64,000 nucleotides of DNA from Psychroserpens luteus (GTDB taxonomy: Bacteria; Bacteroidota; Bacteroidia; Flavobacteriales; Flavobacteriaceae), in NCBI RefSeq assembly GCF_015319355.1, contig NZ_JADILU010000004.1:124001-188000 (forward strand). The letters are read 5' to 3'. The notes under the pieces were generated by a model. That model ran no database searches and was not told the DNA's origin. It worked only from the letters and a program-made list of their open reading frames with translations. The translations under genes were made by a program, and so were the position numbers. Shown piece after piece: positions 34,415-43,337 of the stretch. Position 1 is the first letter of the stretch. Every line of letters begins with the position of its first letter.

Positions 34415-35917
34415 ATGAAACTATTAAAAATTAGTTTACTCCTCTTAATCACACTGTCATTGACAAGCTGTTTTGAAGATCAAGATGACAACCTTATATC
34501 TGCAAGTGAAATCAACGATTTTGTTTGGAAGGGTATGAATGCAGTTTATCTTTATAAAGATGACATTACAGATTTAGCTAATGATCGTTTTACAACTAAT
34601 GAGGAGTATGGCAATTATTTAAATAGTTTCTCTGATCCAGAAAACTTATTTGAAAGCCTCATCTATCAAAGAGTAACTGTAGATCGTTTTAGTGTTATTG
34701 TTGATGACTATATTGCTTTAGAACAACAATTTAATGGTATCTCTACAAGCAATGGAATGGAATTTGGGCTTTTTAGATTCAATGAAACAGATACAGAGCT
34801 TTATGGTTATGTACAATATGTAATGCCAAATACATCTGCAGAAACTCAAGGTGTAACAAGAGGTGATATATTTTATGGAGTTGATGGCGTGCAACTAACT
34901 ATAGAGAATTACAGAAATTTACTTTTTAGCTCTAACAATAGCTATACAATCAATTTAGGTAATTATGATGATAATGGAACCAACGATGATCCAAATGATG
35001 ATAGTGTAACAGAATCTGAAAATTCAATTAATTTATCCAAGCAATCCTATACAGAAAACCCAATTCTAATTAGTAACGTTTTAAATTTAGATGCTAATAC
35101 TGTAGGCTATTTAATGTATAATGGGTTTACAGGTACAAATGCTTTTGATTCTCAACTTAATTCAGTTTTTGCAGATTTTAATGCTGCAGGCGTTACAGAT
35201 TTAGTTATAGATTTAAGATATAATGGTGGTGGATCTGTAAATACTGCCATTTGGTTATCTTCAATGATTACTGGACAATTTACTGGTGATGTTTTAGTAA
35301 GCGAACAATGGAACAGTGAACTACAAGAACAACTAGAAAATAATAATCCGCAAAGCCTTTTAAATCCTTTTGTTGATGAAATGAAGAAATTTAATACTGA
35401 TGGTGATGTAGTTTTTCAAGAAAACATTAATCATCTAAATTTAAATAAAGTCTACATCTTAACCACTAGAGGAACTGCTTCTGCAAGTGAATTAGTAATA
35501 AATGGCTTAAACCCATATATAGATGTTGTACAAATAGGTAGTACCTCTAGAGGAAAATATCAAGCCTCTATCACAATTTATGATTCTCCAAATCTTGGAA
35601 GAGCAGACGCTAATCCTAACCACACCTATGCCATGCAGCCTTTAATATTTAAAACTGTAAATTCTGTTGGTTTTACAGATTTTGATTCTGGTCTAACTCC
35701 AGACATTATAGTAAATGAAAATTTTGGTAGTCTTGGCACTTTAGGAAATATGAACGAACCTCTTTTAGCTGCAGCTATAGCAGATATTGAAGGTACTGGA
35801 AGGTTTAGCAATCAAGGGAATTATGACATTAAAGAATTTAAAAGTTCTAAAGATTTCAAACCTTTCGCAACCGATATGTACAGTGATCATATTTTAAATC
35901 TAGAATCATTTAAATAA
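34415..35917 (+). CDS. S41-family peptidase lipoprotein
   Basis: The start at 34415 gives a lipoprotein signal (MKLLKISLLLLITLSLTSCF, Cys19); the upstream extension to a TTG has none. The mature protein of about 480 residues has a helical N-terminal domain, a PDZ-like segment (SAETQGVTRGDIFYGVDGV) and an S41 catalytic core. The core has VIDLRYNGGGSV, the Ser in TTRGTASASELVI and the Lys in GSTSRGKYQAS. It probably sits on the outer membrane and cleaves exported proteins. It is divergent from the ECF operon and has a strong terminator. Confidence 0.9.
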   Translation: MKLLKISLLLLITLSLTSCFEDQDDNLISASEINDFVWKGMNAVYLYKDDITDLANDRFTTNEEYGNYLNSFSDPENLFESLIYQRVTVDRFSVIVDDYIALEQQFNGISTSNGMEFGLFRFNETDTELYGYVQYVMPNTSAETQGVTRGDIFYGVDGVQLTIENYRNLLFSSNNSYTINLGNYDDNGTNDDPNDDSVTESENSINLSKQSYTENPILISNVLNLDANTVGYLMYNGFTGTNAFDSQLNSVFADFNAAGVTDLVIDLRYNGGGSVNTAIWLSSMITGQFTGDVLVSEQWNSELQEQLENNNPQSLLNPFVDEMKKFNTDGDVVFQENINHLNLNKVYILTTRGTASASELVINGLNPYIDVVQIGSTSRGKYQASITIYDSPNLGRADANPNHTYAMQPLIFKTVNSVGFTDFDSGLTPDIIVNENFGSLGTLGNMNEPLLAAAIADIEGTGRFSNQGNYDIKEFKSSKDFKPFATDMYSDHILNLESFK

Positions 35918-35936
35918 TAGCAAAGAATATAATAAT

Positions 35937-35966
35937 AAAAAAGCCACTCTCTCGAGTGGCTTTTTT
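35937..35966. terminator. Bidirectional terminator
   Basis: The 13-bp stem AAAAAAGCCACTC / GAGTGGCTTTTTT has a 4-nt loop. It serves the S41 gene on the plus strand and, being symmetric, the BtuG-like gene on the minus strand 80 nt away. Confidence 0.85.
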
Positions 35967-36046
35967 ATTTATAAACGCAGCGAAGTCCTTATAAAAATAA
36001 TGGTGATAACACCTAGAACTTTTTACCTCGCTGAGTTATAATATAT

Positions 36047-37441
36047 CTAGTTAAAGTAAATTCCACCAGGAATAATACTTACTGTAACATTTGCATCTAA
36101 TGTATTAGAAGACAAGTTGTATGATGACAATGTTCCATTGCTTGTAAAATCTCCTGCATCAACACCATATAAAACTGAATTATTTACTGTCATTCCGTAG
36201 AAATTTAAACCAGTAATTTCTGCATTAGTTGGCAATGTTGTTTCACTAGTTGCCATTTTAAAAACACTTCCAGCTGTATAATAGTATAATGATCCATTAT
36301 CTAAAGCTAAATGGTTTGGGTGTTCTGTCGTTTCAAAATCTATAGACGTCATACTGTTATCTGTCGTATTTATTTTTGATAATTTTCCACCAGTTTCATC
36401 ACCTGTCCAAGATGGCTTACCGCCAGCTAATACCCATAAGTTTCCTGAGTTGTCTAATTGCATAGAATTTGGAACATCACCAACTGTAATTGTAGAAGAC
36501 ACCGCATCTGAAGTCGCATCAATAACAGATATCACGTTATTTTGGCTATAACCACCTTGATGAGCCACATATAGTGTATTATTACCAGCTACGATTTCTT
36601 CAGGACCTTCTGCAACAGAAATTGTTTGAGCAGTTAATGTGTTAGAAGACAAATCTATTACAGCTAAATAATCATCTGTAGCAACAGATCCATCACCCCA
36701 ATTTGTTACATATCCTTTTCCATTTGCAAATGCAATAAATCTAGGATTATTTAATCCTGTATTAATTGTTGCTACAGATACAAACGTATAACGATCCACA
36801 ACTTCAATAGAATTAGACACATTTAATATGATATATGCTAAATCACCATTAAACCCAATACTTTGAGCAGTATCTCCTAACGGATTAGAATTCACAGTAC
36901 TATAAATATTATTTTCAACCGTTTGTAAATCATAAGACACAAACGATACAGAAGCGTTTCCTTGTCCAAAATTACCTTCGTGAGATATTAAAATCCCATT
37001 TTCAAAAGGAGCTGTTTCATCATCCATAATTGAAATAGATGCAGAATTCATATTTGATATGAGTTCTAAACTTCCATCTACGGTCTCTAAAGTTACAATT
37101 AGAGTTTCATCATTCTCAATATCTGCGTCGTCAATAATACTAACAACTAAATCAATAGAGCTTGCTCCTGCTGGAAGCATTAAAGAACCAGATAAAACAT
37201 CATAATCTAAACCTGCTTCTGCAGTTCCAGAAACAGAGTATGTGATTTCTACATCAGACCCAAAAGTTTGAGTAGAAATAATATTAAAAATAGCATTGCC
37301 TGCTGTCTCATCATAAGTATCCTGAGCTGACTGGATTCTTATTTCAAAAATTGAGCTCCCACTAACATCATCGTCGTTACTACAAGATGTGAAAATTGCG
37401 CCTATAAATAAGGCTACTAGCATTAATTTGTTAAGTTTCAT
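36047..37441 (-). CDS. BtuG-like surface beta-propeller lipoprotein
   Basis: This 464-residue lipoprotein (signal ending IFTSCSNDDD) has an N-terminal Calx-beta-like Ig domain (about 35-145, YSVSGTAEAGLDYDVLSGS). A C-terminal YncE/DUF5074-type beta-propeller of repeated blades follows (VSFVSYDLQTVENNIYSTV, YLAVIDLSSNTLTAQTISVA, NVISVIDATSDAVSSTITVG). It starts 2 nt after btuB under the same cobalamin riboswitch. BtuG of Bacteroides is such a propeller that binds B12 tightly and caps BtuB. The added Calx-beta domain is not part of the classical BtuG. Confidence 0.8.
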   Translation of the reverse strand: MKLNKLMLVALFIGAIFTSCSNDDDVSGSSIFEIRIQSAQDTYDETAGNAIFNIISTQTFGSDVEITYSVSGTAEAGLDYDVLSGSLMLPAGASSIDLVVSIIDDADIENDETLIVTLETVDGSLELISNMNSASISIMDDETAPFENGILISHEGNFGQGNASVSFVSYDLQTVENNIYSTVNSNPLGDTAQSIGFNGDLAYIILNVSNSIEVVDRYTFVSVATINTGLNNPRFIAFANGKGYVTNWGDGSVATDDYLAVIDLSSNTLTAQTISVAEGPEEIVAGNNTLYVAHQGGYSQNNVISVIDATSDAVSSTITVGDVPNSMQLDNSGNLWVLAGGKPSWTGDETGGKLSKINTTDNSMTSIDFETTEHPNHLALDNGSLYYYTAGSVFKMATSETTLPTNAEITGLNFYGMTVNNSVLYGVDAGDFTSNGTLSSYNLSSNTLDANVTVSIIPGGIYFN

Positions 37442-37443
37442 TG

Positions 37444-39276
37444 TTAAAATTTAAGTATTAAATTGATTGTAAAATTCCTGTTTGGCATTGGTCGCAATGC
37501 TACGTTTTCGTAATAAGTATTATAAACATTATTTATTCTAAAATCGGCCTCATAAGTCAATTTGCCTTTTGTATTAAAGGTGTAAGCTACACCTAGATTC
37601 CCAACATCAAAACCGTCAAGTGTGTTACCTATAATTTCAACTTCACCATTATATAGGTGCTGATAAAAAGCAGTAAAAGACTTATAGTTATAAGCTAAAG
37701 ACATATTCGCTTTGTGTAAAGGCACATAAAACAAACGCTGATTTTTTTCTACATCTTCGGTTTCTGTATATGAGTAGGCACTTACAAAATTAAATGTATG
37801 TTTTTTGAATGTTATTTGGATGCCAAACTCTGCTTCTAATCCATAATGTTTGGCATTAGCTACGTTTACAGGATTCCAGTATCCTGTGGCACTATTTGGT
37901 CGCCATTGAATCAAATCTGATGTTTTGATGTAATACGTGTTCAGTTTTAAAGTTGCTTTTTTATAACTAAACTCGTGACCTAAATCTACTTGATAGGATT
38001 CTTCTGGGTTTAAATCTAAATTACCTCCAGGATTCCAATACAAATCATTGAATGTTGGTATTCTAAAATTTTTAGAAGCATTCAATTTTATGGTATACCA
38101 TTTTAAAATTTGATAATTCGCATCACCAGAAAACACTAAGGGACTATCAAAATCTGATATCACATCTTGACGTACGTTTAAATTGTATTGTAATTTTTCA
38201 CTTGGTCTATGATTTAAAATAGCTGTTGCAGAAAAAGCATTCCGTTTTGGATTGCTAAAGCTATTACCAATTGCTGTGATGTGATTAAAATCTGTAATTA
38301 CATTTAGACTGAGTCGTTTAGAAAATTGTCGTTTGTAATTATGCTTAATTAAAAAGGTATTGGTTTTACCTTCAGAGAAATTGTCTAGTGTTTTATTTTC
38401 AAAGTATTTAAATCGCTCTTGTAAATGAACTGCTTTTAAAGATGATGTAAATTGATTCCCTATATGTGTCCAATCTATCATACTACGATAGTCCTGGGTT
38501 TCATATTTACTATTAGAAGGTGCTAACAATGTTGATGAGAACTCACGATCACCTCTAAAGTTTTGGTGATATATTTTTAAAACGTCCTTTTTAGAAAGTA
38601 TATACCCTAAATTAAAATTAAGGTCTAAATTATTAAATGCTCCATTTTCGTTTTTACGATCTGTGCCTAAAAATTTGTAATCGTTTTTAGAATTCACATA
38701 AGCAGCACCAATATTTGCTGACCATGTTCCATTTCCGAAGGACCCATTATAACTTATATTTTCAGTATCAAAACTCCCATAGGCAAGCTGAATACGATTA
38801 TCAAAGTGCTTTTTAAAATCTAAATCGTTAGACAAATGAATGGTACCACCAATGGCTCCACTACCATATTGTACGCTTCCTCCTCCACTTCTAATACTAA
38901 TATTATCGTAATTTGCAGTAGAAATAGTGTTGAAGTCTACTTGTCCGTTGAGTTGAGAATTGATATTAATTCCGTTCCAAATTACAGCAGTTTGTGATGC
39001 ATTTGTTCCTCTAAAAGAAGGAGATGACACCATACCGTAACCATTTTCTTTAAAGTAAATATTGGAATTGAAACGTAGAACATCTGTTAATGAAGTCTTA
39101 TTTTTTCTCAAAAGAGAATCACTCAATACAGTTAGCTTGTAACCTTTAGTGTATTGTTTTAACTTGACATCACTCAAAACCACCTCATCCAGCTTTTGAA
39201 TAGAATCCAAAGTTGTTTGTGTCCAAGCTAAACTGCTAAAAAGCAGAAATAAAAAAAATAGTGTTATCTGTCTCAT
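37444..39276 (-). CDS. btuB: TonB-dependent vitamin B12 receptor
   Basis: This 610-residue outer-membrane receptor has a signal peptide, a TonB-box-like start (LDEVVLSDV), a plug domain (MVSSPSFRGTNASQTAVIWN) and a 22-strand barrel that ends in aromatic FTINLILKF. The cobalamin riboswitch immediately upstream, the BtuG-like partner downstream and the btuFCD genes opposite identify the substrate as a corrinoid. No SusC-type N-terminal domain is present, in line with BtuB-type receptors. Confidence 0.92.
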   Translation of the reverse strand: MRQITLFFLFLLFSSLAWTQTTLDSIQKLDEVVLSDVKLKQYTKGYKLTVLSDSLLRKNKTSLTDVLRFNSNIYFKENGYGMVSSPSFRGTNASQTAVIWNGININSQLNGQVDFNTISTANYDNISIRSGGGSVQYGSGAIGGTIHLSNDLDFKKHFDNRIQLAYGSFDTENISYNGSFGNGTWSANIGAAYVNSKNDYKFLGTDRKNENGAFNNLDLNFNLGYILSKKDVLKIYHQNFRGDREFSSTLLAPSNSKYETQDYRSMIDWTHIGNQFTSSLKAVHLQERFKYFENKTLDNFSEGKTNTFLIKHNYKRQFSKRLSLNVITDFNHITAIGNSFSNPKRNAFSATAILNHRPSEKLQYNLNVRQDVISDFDSPLVFSGDANYQILKWYTIKLNASKNFRIPTFNDLYWNPGGNLDLNPEESYQVDLGHEFSYKKATLKLNTYYIKTSDLIQWRPNSATGYWNPVNVANAKHYGLEAEFGIQITFKKHTFNFVSAYSYTETEDVEKNQRLFYVPLHKANMSLAYNYKSFTAFYQHLYNGEVEIIGNTLDGFDVGNLGVAYTFNTKGKLTYEADFRINNVYNTYYENVALRPMPNRNFTINLILKF

Positions 39277-39317
39277 ACCTCAAAGACTTTTCTCCCGAAA
39301 GTCATTTTTGATTTAAG

Positions 39318-39500
39318 AATCTGGCAGGTCTCCTGACTTGTTTCTTATTATTTCACCTTCCCAGTAATAAACCAGTGGTATAGAAGAAAATAATAACTCT
39401 CGAAAGAGTACTGAACTAAATTCAGTATAAACTTACAGTTGCGGGAACAGTTCTGGAATTGAAAATTAATTTCTCACCAGATTCCCTTTTAATTGACTTT
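39318..39500 (-). ncRNA. Cobalamin riboswitch (AdoCbl class)
   Basis: Read on the minus strand the leader carries the conserved blocks in order: AGGGAATCTGGTGAGAA, CTGTTCCCGCAACTGTA, TACCACTGG, TACTGGGAAGG and the B12 box AGTCAGGAGACCTGCC (39322-39338). It lies about 40 nt upstream of the btuB start and should lower expression of btuB and btuG when B12 is bound. A TACTTTTGC -7 element at 39582-39590 is a likely promoter. An inverted repeat (TTCTGAAT type) lies between promoter and aptamer. Confidence 0.95.
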
Positions 39501-39621
39501 GTCGTCATTCTGAATTTATTTCAGAATCTCATCATACTTTTACGTATGTGATTAGCGACTTAGTCAAACCAAAATTCGAGTGCAAAAGTACTATATTAAA
39601 GTAACTCAATAAGACAAATCA

Positions 39622-39729
39622 TTACTTTTTCTTATTCATTTTATAGATAAGGTAAATGAACCCAACTAAAAAATGGCCAATAATAATACCTGCAACAATA
39701 TATAATGTTAAATTTGAATCGCCTCTCAT
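39622..39729 (-). CDS. Small membrane peptide (35 residues)
   Basis: A 35-codon frame begins MRGDSNLTLYIVAG, continues through a hydrophobic helix (IIIGHFLVGFIYLIYK) and ends in basic MNKKK. The compact layout of one helix plus positive-inside tail looks like a real small protein. I recall similar peptides in Flavobacteriaceae but no function. It lies upstream of the riboswitch promoter, between the two arms of the B12 locus. Confidence 0.6.
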   Translation of the reverse strand: MRGDSNLTLYIVAGIIIGHFLVGFIYLIYKMNKKK

Positions 39730-39780
39730 GGTATAATTTTTATCAAAATTAATGATAAAACGTCAAACCAAAAGTTACAA

Positions 39781-40950
39781 ATGTTACCAATGAAATACTT
39801 TAAATTTTTATTCCTTCTTTTACTCATAAGTTCATGTAAAAATGAGACAAAACAAGATCTAATTACAACTCCTACAACTCAACAGCAAGAGTTAAAATAT
39901 GCCGAAGGCTTTTTAGTTACAAATGTTAAAAACTATAAACTTCTAACAATTAAAAGTCCTTGGCCTAAGAGTGAAAAAGTTTTTAAATATGTGTTAATTT
40001 CTGCGGAAGAAGCTGCTAAAACAACATTTTTAAAAGATGAATATGATGGCATCATCATAACACCTGTTCAAAAAATTGTAGCAACCTCAACAACTCATAT
40101 TCCTGCGTTAGAACTTTTAGAAGTTGAAGAAACTCTAATAGGATTTCCTGGAACAGATTATGTGTCTTCGGAAAAAACAAGAACTCTAATCGATAATGGA
40201 AACATTAGAGAGTTAGGAAAAAATGAAGGCATCAATACCGAAGTCTTATTAGAATTACGTCCAGACGTTGTGGTCGCTTTTGGAGTTGATGGCACAAATA
40301 AGAGTATGGAAACAATTCAAAAAGCTAGAATTCCTGTGATTTATAATGGTGATTGGGTTGAAAAATCACCTCTAGCAAAAGCAGAATGGATCAAGTTTTT
40401 TGGTGCACTTTATAACAAAGAAAAAAAAGCAGATTCTATATTCAATCAAATAGAACACGATTATCTAGATGCAAAAAAAATTGCATCAAACTCTACAACA
40501 CGTCCAACTGTTTTATGTGGTGCTATGTATAAAGATGTTTGGTATTTACCTAATGGCACAAGTGCAGAAGCTCAGTTTTTAAATGATGCCAACGCGAATT
40601 ATTTATGGAGTGACACAAAAGAAACAGGAAGCATCGCTTTAAGTTTTGAAGCTGTTTTTGATAAAGCTCAAACGACCGATTTATGGTTAAGTCCGTCGTA
40701 TTATTCTAGTTATGAAGCTTTAGAAAAATCAAATGCTCATTACAAGCAGTTTAGCGCATTTAAAGATAAAAACATCTATACATTTTCTAATACCACAGGA
40801 AAAACTGGAGGTGTTACTTATTATGAATTAGGAATGGCTCGACCAGATTTAGTACTCAAGGACATGATAAAAATTTGTCATCCTGAATTATTACAAGATT
40901 ATGAAACGACATTTTTTAAACCTTTAAGATTAACTGATAAAACAGACTAA
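39781..40950 (+). CDS. btuF: Cobalamin ABC transporter substrate-binding lipoprotein
   Basis: This 389-residue periplasmic binding protein of the BtuF/FecB type has a lipoprotein signal ending LLLISSCK (Cys16 from this ATG; a second ATG three codons in is equally good). Family marks include the helical-backbone binding fold with GNIRELGKNEGINTEVLLEL followed by RPDVVVAFG, and FGALYNKEKKADSIFNQIE. It captures B12 delivered by BtuB and passes it to BtuC-BtuD. It is divergent from btuB and has no riboswitch of its own in view. Confidence 0.87.
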   Translation: MLPMKYFKFLFLLLLISSCKNETKQDLITTPTTQQQELKYAEGFLVTNVKNYKLLTIKSPWPKSEKVFKYVLISAEEAAKTTFLKDEYDGIIITPVQKIVATSTTHIPALELLEVEETLIGFPGTDYVSSEKTRTLIDNGNIRELGKNEGINTEVLLELRPDVVVAFGVDGTNKSMETIQKARIPVIYNGDWVEKSPLAKAEWIKFFGALYNKEKKADSIFNQIEHDYLDAKKIASNSTTRPTVLCGAMYKDVWYLPNGTSAEAQFLNDANANYLWSDTKETGSIALSFEAVFDKAQTTDLWLSPSYYSSYEALEKSNAHYKQFSAFKDKNIYTFSNTTGKTGGVTYYELGMARPDLVLKDMIKICHPELLQDYETTFFKPLRLTDKTD

Positions 40951-41045
40951 TGTCATTCAGAGCATTCCGACGACAGTCGGAGTCGAAGAATCTTTTTAAT
41001 AAAATTCAACTTAAATAATGAGATTCCTCGTTCCTCGGAATGACA
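40951..41045. repeat. Palindromic element between btuF and btuC
   Basis: TGTCATTCAGAGCATTCCGA at the left and TCCTCGGAATGACA at the right form a long inverted repeat with inner CCGAC/GTCGG and GAAGAATCT segments. It belongs to the family seen at 27194-27266. Its position inside the btuFCD unit could reduce or tune read-through from btuF. Confidence 0.6.
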
Positions 41046-41065
41046 AATGTGAATGACAACAAAAT

Positions 41066-42088
41066 ATGAAAACCAAGCACACATATTCATTCTTTATCTT
41101 AGCAATACTCTTATTGCTCTGCTTTGTTGTGAACATTAGTTTAGGGTCTGTGAGTATTCCATTTTCCGAAGTAATTGCAAGTATTTTTGGTAATTCTAAT
41201 AACGAATCTTGGCAATATATCATACAAGATTATAGATTACCAAAGGCGTTTACTGCTATTTTGGTTGGTTCTGGTTTAGGTATTTCAGGATTGTTGATGC
41301 AAACATTATTTCGTAATCCACTAGCTGGACCATTTGTTCTAGGGATAAGTTCTGGAGCAAGTTTAGGCGTTGCCTTAGTTATTTTAGGTTCTGGATTATT
41401 TGGAGGTATTTTTGCAAGTTTACTCATTTCTAAGTGGAGCATCGTTATTGCAGCAAGTTTAGGAAGTTTTCTAGTATTGTTAGCTGTATTGCTCGTCTCC
41501 TCTAAAGTGAGAGACACAATGGCCATCTTAATTATTGGATTGATGTTTGGGAGCATAACAGCAGCTATAGTAAGTGTTCTCTCCTATTTTAGCTCTGCAG
41601 AACAATTGCAACAATACATTTTTTGGGGCTTTGGAAGTTTAGGCAACTTATCATGGAATGAACTTTTTATTTTCTTCGGAATTTATCTCCTCGGAATCCT
41701 ATTAGCCATCTTTTCCATTAAAGCATTAAACACATTTTTACTTGGAGAAAACTATGCTAAAAGCTTAGGGTTAGATGTAAAGACCAGTAGATTTATAATT
41801 ATCATCTCAACAAGTTTATTGGCTGGAACGATAACTGCTTTTGCTGGACCTATTGCTTTTATTGGATTGGCAATTCCGCATATGACACGACAAATTTTCA
41901 ACACCTCTAATCATAAAATCTTATTACCAGCTGTATTCTTATTTGGAGCTATTGTGATGCTTATTTGTGATAGTATTGCACAATTACCATCAAGTGATTA
42001 CACGCTACCAATTAATGCAATTACATCTTTGATTGGTGCTCCTGTAGTGGTTTGGTTATTGGTAAGACAACGTAAAATGGTGTTTTAA
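41066..42088 (+). CDS. btuC: Cobalamin/iron-type ABC transporter permease
   Basis: This 340-residue FecCD/BtuC-family permease has about ten transmembrane helices. Family marks are YRLPKAFTAILVGSGLGISG, NPLAGPFVLGISSGASLG, and the coupling region FAGPIAFIGLAIPHMTRQI. It moves the corrinoid across the inner membrane with the ATPase encoded next, which starts right after its stop. Confidence 0.92.
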   Translation: MKTKHTYSFFILAILLLLCFVVNISLGSVSIPFSEVIASIFGNSNNESWQYIIQDYRLPKAFTAILVGSGLGISGLLMQTLFRNPLAGPFVLGISSGASLGVALVILGSGLFGGIFASLLISKWSIVIAASLGSFLVLLAVLLVSSKVRDTMAILIIGLMFGSITAAIVSVLSYFSSAEQLQQYIFWGFGSLGNLSWNELFIFFGIYLLGILLAIFSIKALNTFLLGENYAKSLGLDVKTSRFIIIISTSLLAGTITAFAGPIAFIGLAIPHMTRQIFNTSNHKILLPAVFLFGAIVMLICDSIAQLPSSDYTLPINAITSLIGAPVVVWLLVRQRKMVF

Positions 42089-42883
42089 ATGACAAAAAGC
42101 AGCAAACATACCATCCTTAAAACCAAACACCTTTCCATTGGCTATAAAATCAAGAAAGGAACATTTGTTATTGCAGACAACATCAACCTCGAACTCAAAC
42201 AAGGTGAACTTATAGGTCTTGTTGGTGCTAATGGTATTGGGAAATCTACACTTTTAAGAACTTTAGCGACTATTCAAGAACCGTTGGATGGTCGTATTGA
42301 AATAAATGACATTCTAATTGAAAATCATACTGCTTTAGATTTAGCTAAAACGATGAGTTTGGTGCTAACTGAGCAATTGATGTCTAAAAACTTATCCGTT
42401 TTTGAATTGGTTGCTTTGGGTCGTCAGCCTTATACCAATTGGGTTGGCAATTTATCTGAGGAAGATGTTTCCGCAGTAAAAAAAGCTATTGAACATACCA
42501 ATCTTACAGATTTAAAACATCGTAAATGTTTTGAACTTAGTGATGGTCAACTTCAAAAAGTAATGATTGCACGTGCTTTAGCTCAAGATACAGATTTGAT
42601 TATTCTAGATGAACCAACTACGCATTTAGATATGTATCACAAAGCATATATTTTGAAATTATTGCAGAGATTAGCCAAAGACACTAATAAAACGATTCTA
42701 TTTTCTTCACATGAGATTGATTTAGCTATTCAATTGTGTGACACGATGATTGTGATGACTAAAGATAAGGTTGTATCAGATTCGCCATGTCATTTGATTG
42801 AGCAAGGTGTTTTTGAGACTTTATTCCCAAAAGATTTGATAGGTTTTGATAAGACTACTGGCAGTTTTAGGGTTAAAAAGTAG
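42089..42883 (+). CDS. btuD: Cobalamin ABC transporter ATP-binding protein
   Basis: This 264-residue ABC ATPase has Walker A GLVGANGIGKSTLL, the signature LSDGQLQKVMIARALAQ and Walker B LIILDEPTTHLD, plus the switch His in FSSHEIDLA. It resembles the FepC/BtuD group. It is the last gene of btuFCD and starts directly at the btuC stop. Confidence 0.92.
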   Translation: MTKSSKHTILKTKHLSIGYKIKKGTFVIADNINLELKQGELIGLVGANGIGKSTLLRTLATIQEPLDGRIEINDILIENHTALDLAKTMSLVLTEQLMSKNLSVFELVALGRQPYTNWVGNLSEEDVSAVKKAIEHTNLTDLKHRKCFELSDGQLQKVMIARALAQDTDLIILDEPTTHLDMYHKAYILKLLQRLAKDTNKTILFSSHEIDLAIQLCDTMIVMTKDKVVSDSPCHLIEQGVFETLFPKDLIGFDKTTGSFRVKK

Positions 42884-42890
42884 TTTTTAG

Positions 42891-43247
42891 TTATAATTTT
42901 CGTTTTTGAATCCACCAGAAAAAAAATACTAAATTTTGTATTAACGTATACGCGAGAAAGTAAATAAAGTTTAATTCTACAACACATAAACCCAATAATA
43001 ATATCGAAGGAAAAAATAAAGTCGCATTTTTATCTCTTTTACTCTCAAAACCTGGTATTAAAAAATAAACAGCAAAACTCATGGCATTCAAAATTGACAA
43101 AATCCAAATAGCAATATAGAGCAACTGAATAATACTAGTACTATCTCCAATTATAATTTTCCCAATCAAAAAAGGTATAACAACATTAAGGACTAATGCT
43201 ATTATGTAAAATTTCTTAACTATTTGTTTTTCTTCGGAAACTTCCAT
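42891..43247 (-). CDS. Four-helix membrane protein of unknown function
   Basis: From the ATG at 43247 (MEVSEEKQIVKK) the protein has 118 residues; a longer frame to 43292 adds 15. Four hydrophobic segments are visible (IIALVLNVVIPFLIGKI, LLYIAIWILSILNAMSFAV, PSILLLGLCVVELNFIYFL, IQNLVFFFWW). I do not recognise the family. It is convergent with btuD and divergent from rmuC. Confidence 0.6.
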   Translation of the reverse strand: MEVSEEKQIVKKFYIIALVLNVVIPFLIGKIIIGDSTSIIQLLYIAIWILSILNAMSFAVYFLIPGFESKRDKNATLFFPSILLLGLCVVELNFIYFLAYTLIQNLVFFFWWIQKRKL

Positions 43248-43337
43248 TTTTAAATCAATTGGCTCAAATTTAAATAAATTAATACAATCCATTTTGTGTA
43301 CAAATCTTTTATCTTTGATTAAATTTCTATTCTTTTT

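Noticed and set aside
39505-39540. Possible terminator between the B12 promoter and riboswitch
   Set aside because: The ATTCTGAAT/ATTTCAGAAT repeat belongs to the palindromic element family and has no T-run in the btuB direction.
41011-41556. Minus-strand frames over btuC
   Set aside because: These are shadows of the well-supported permease gene; they have no domain and no promoter.
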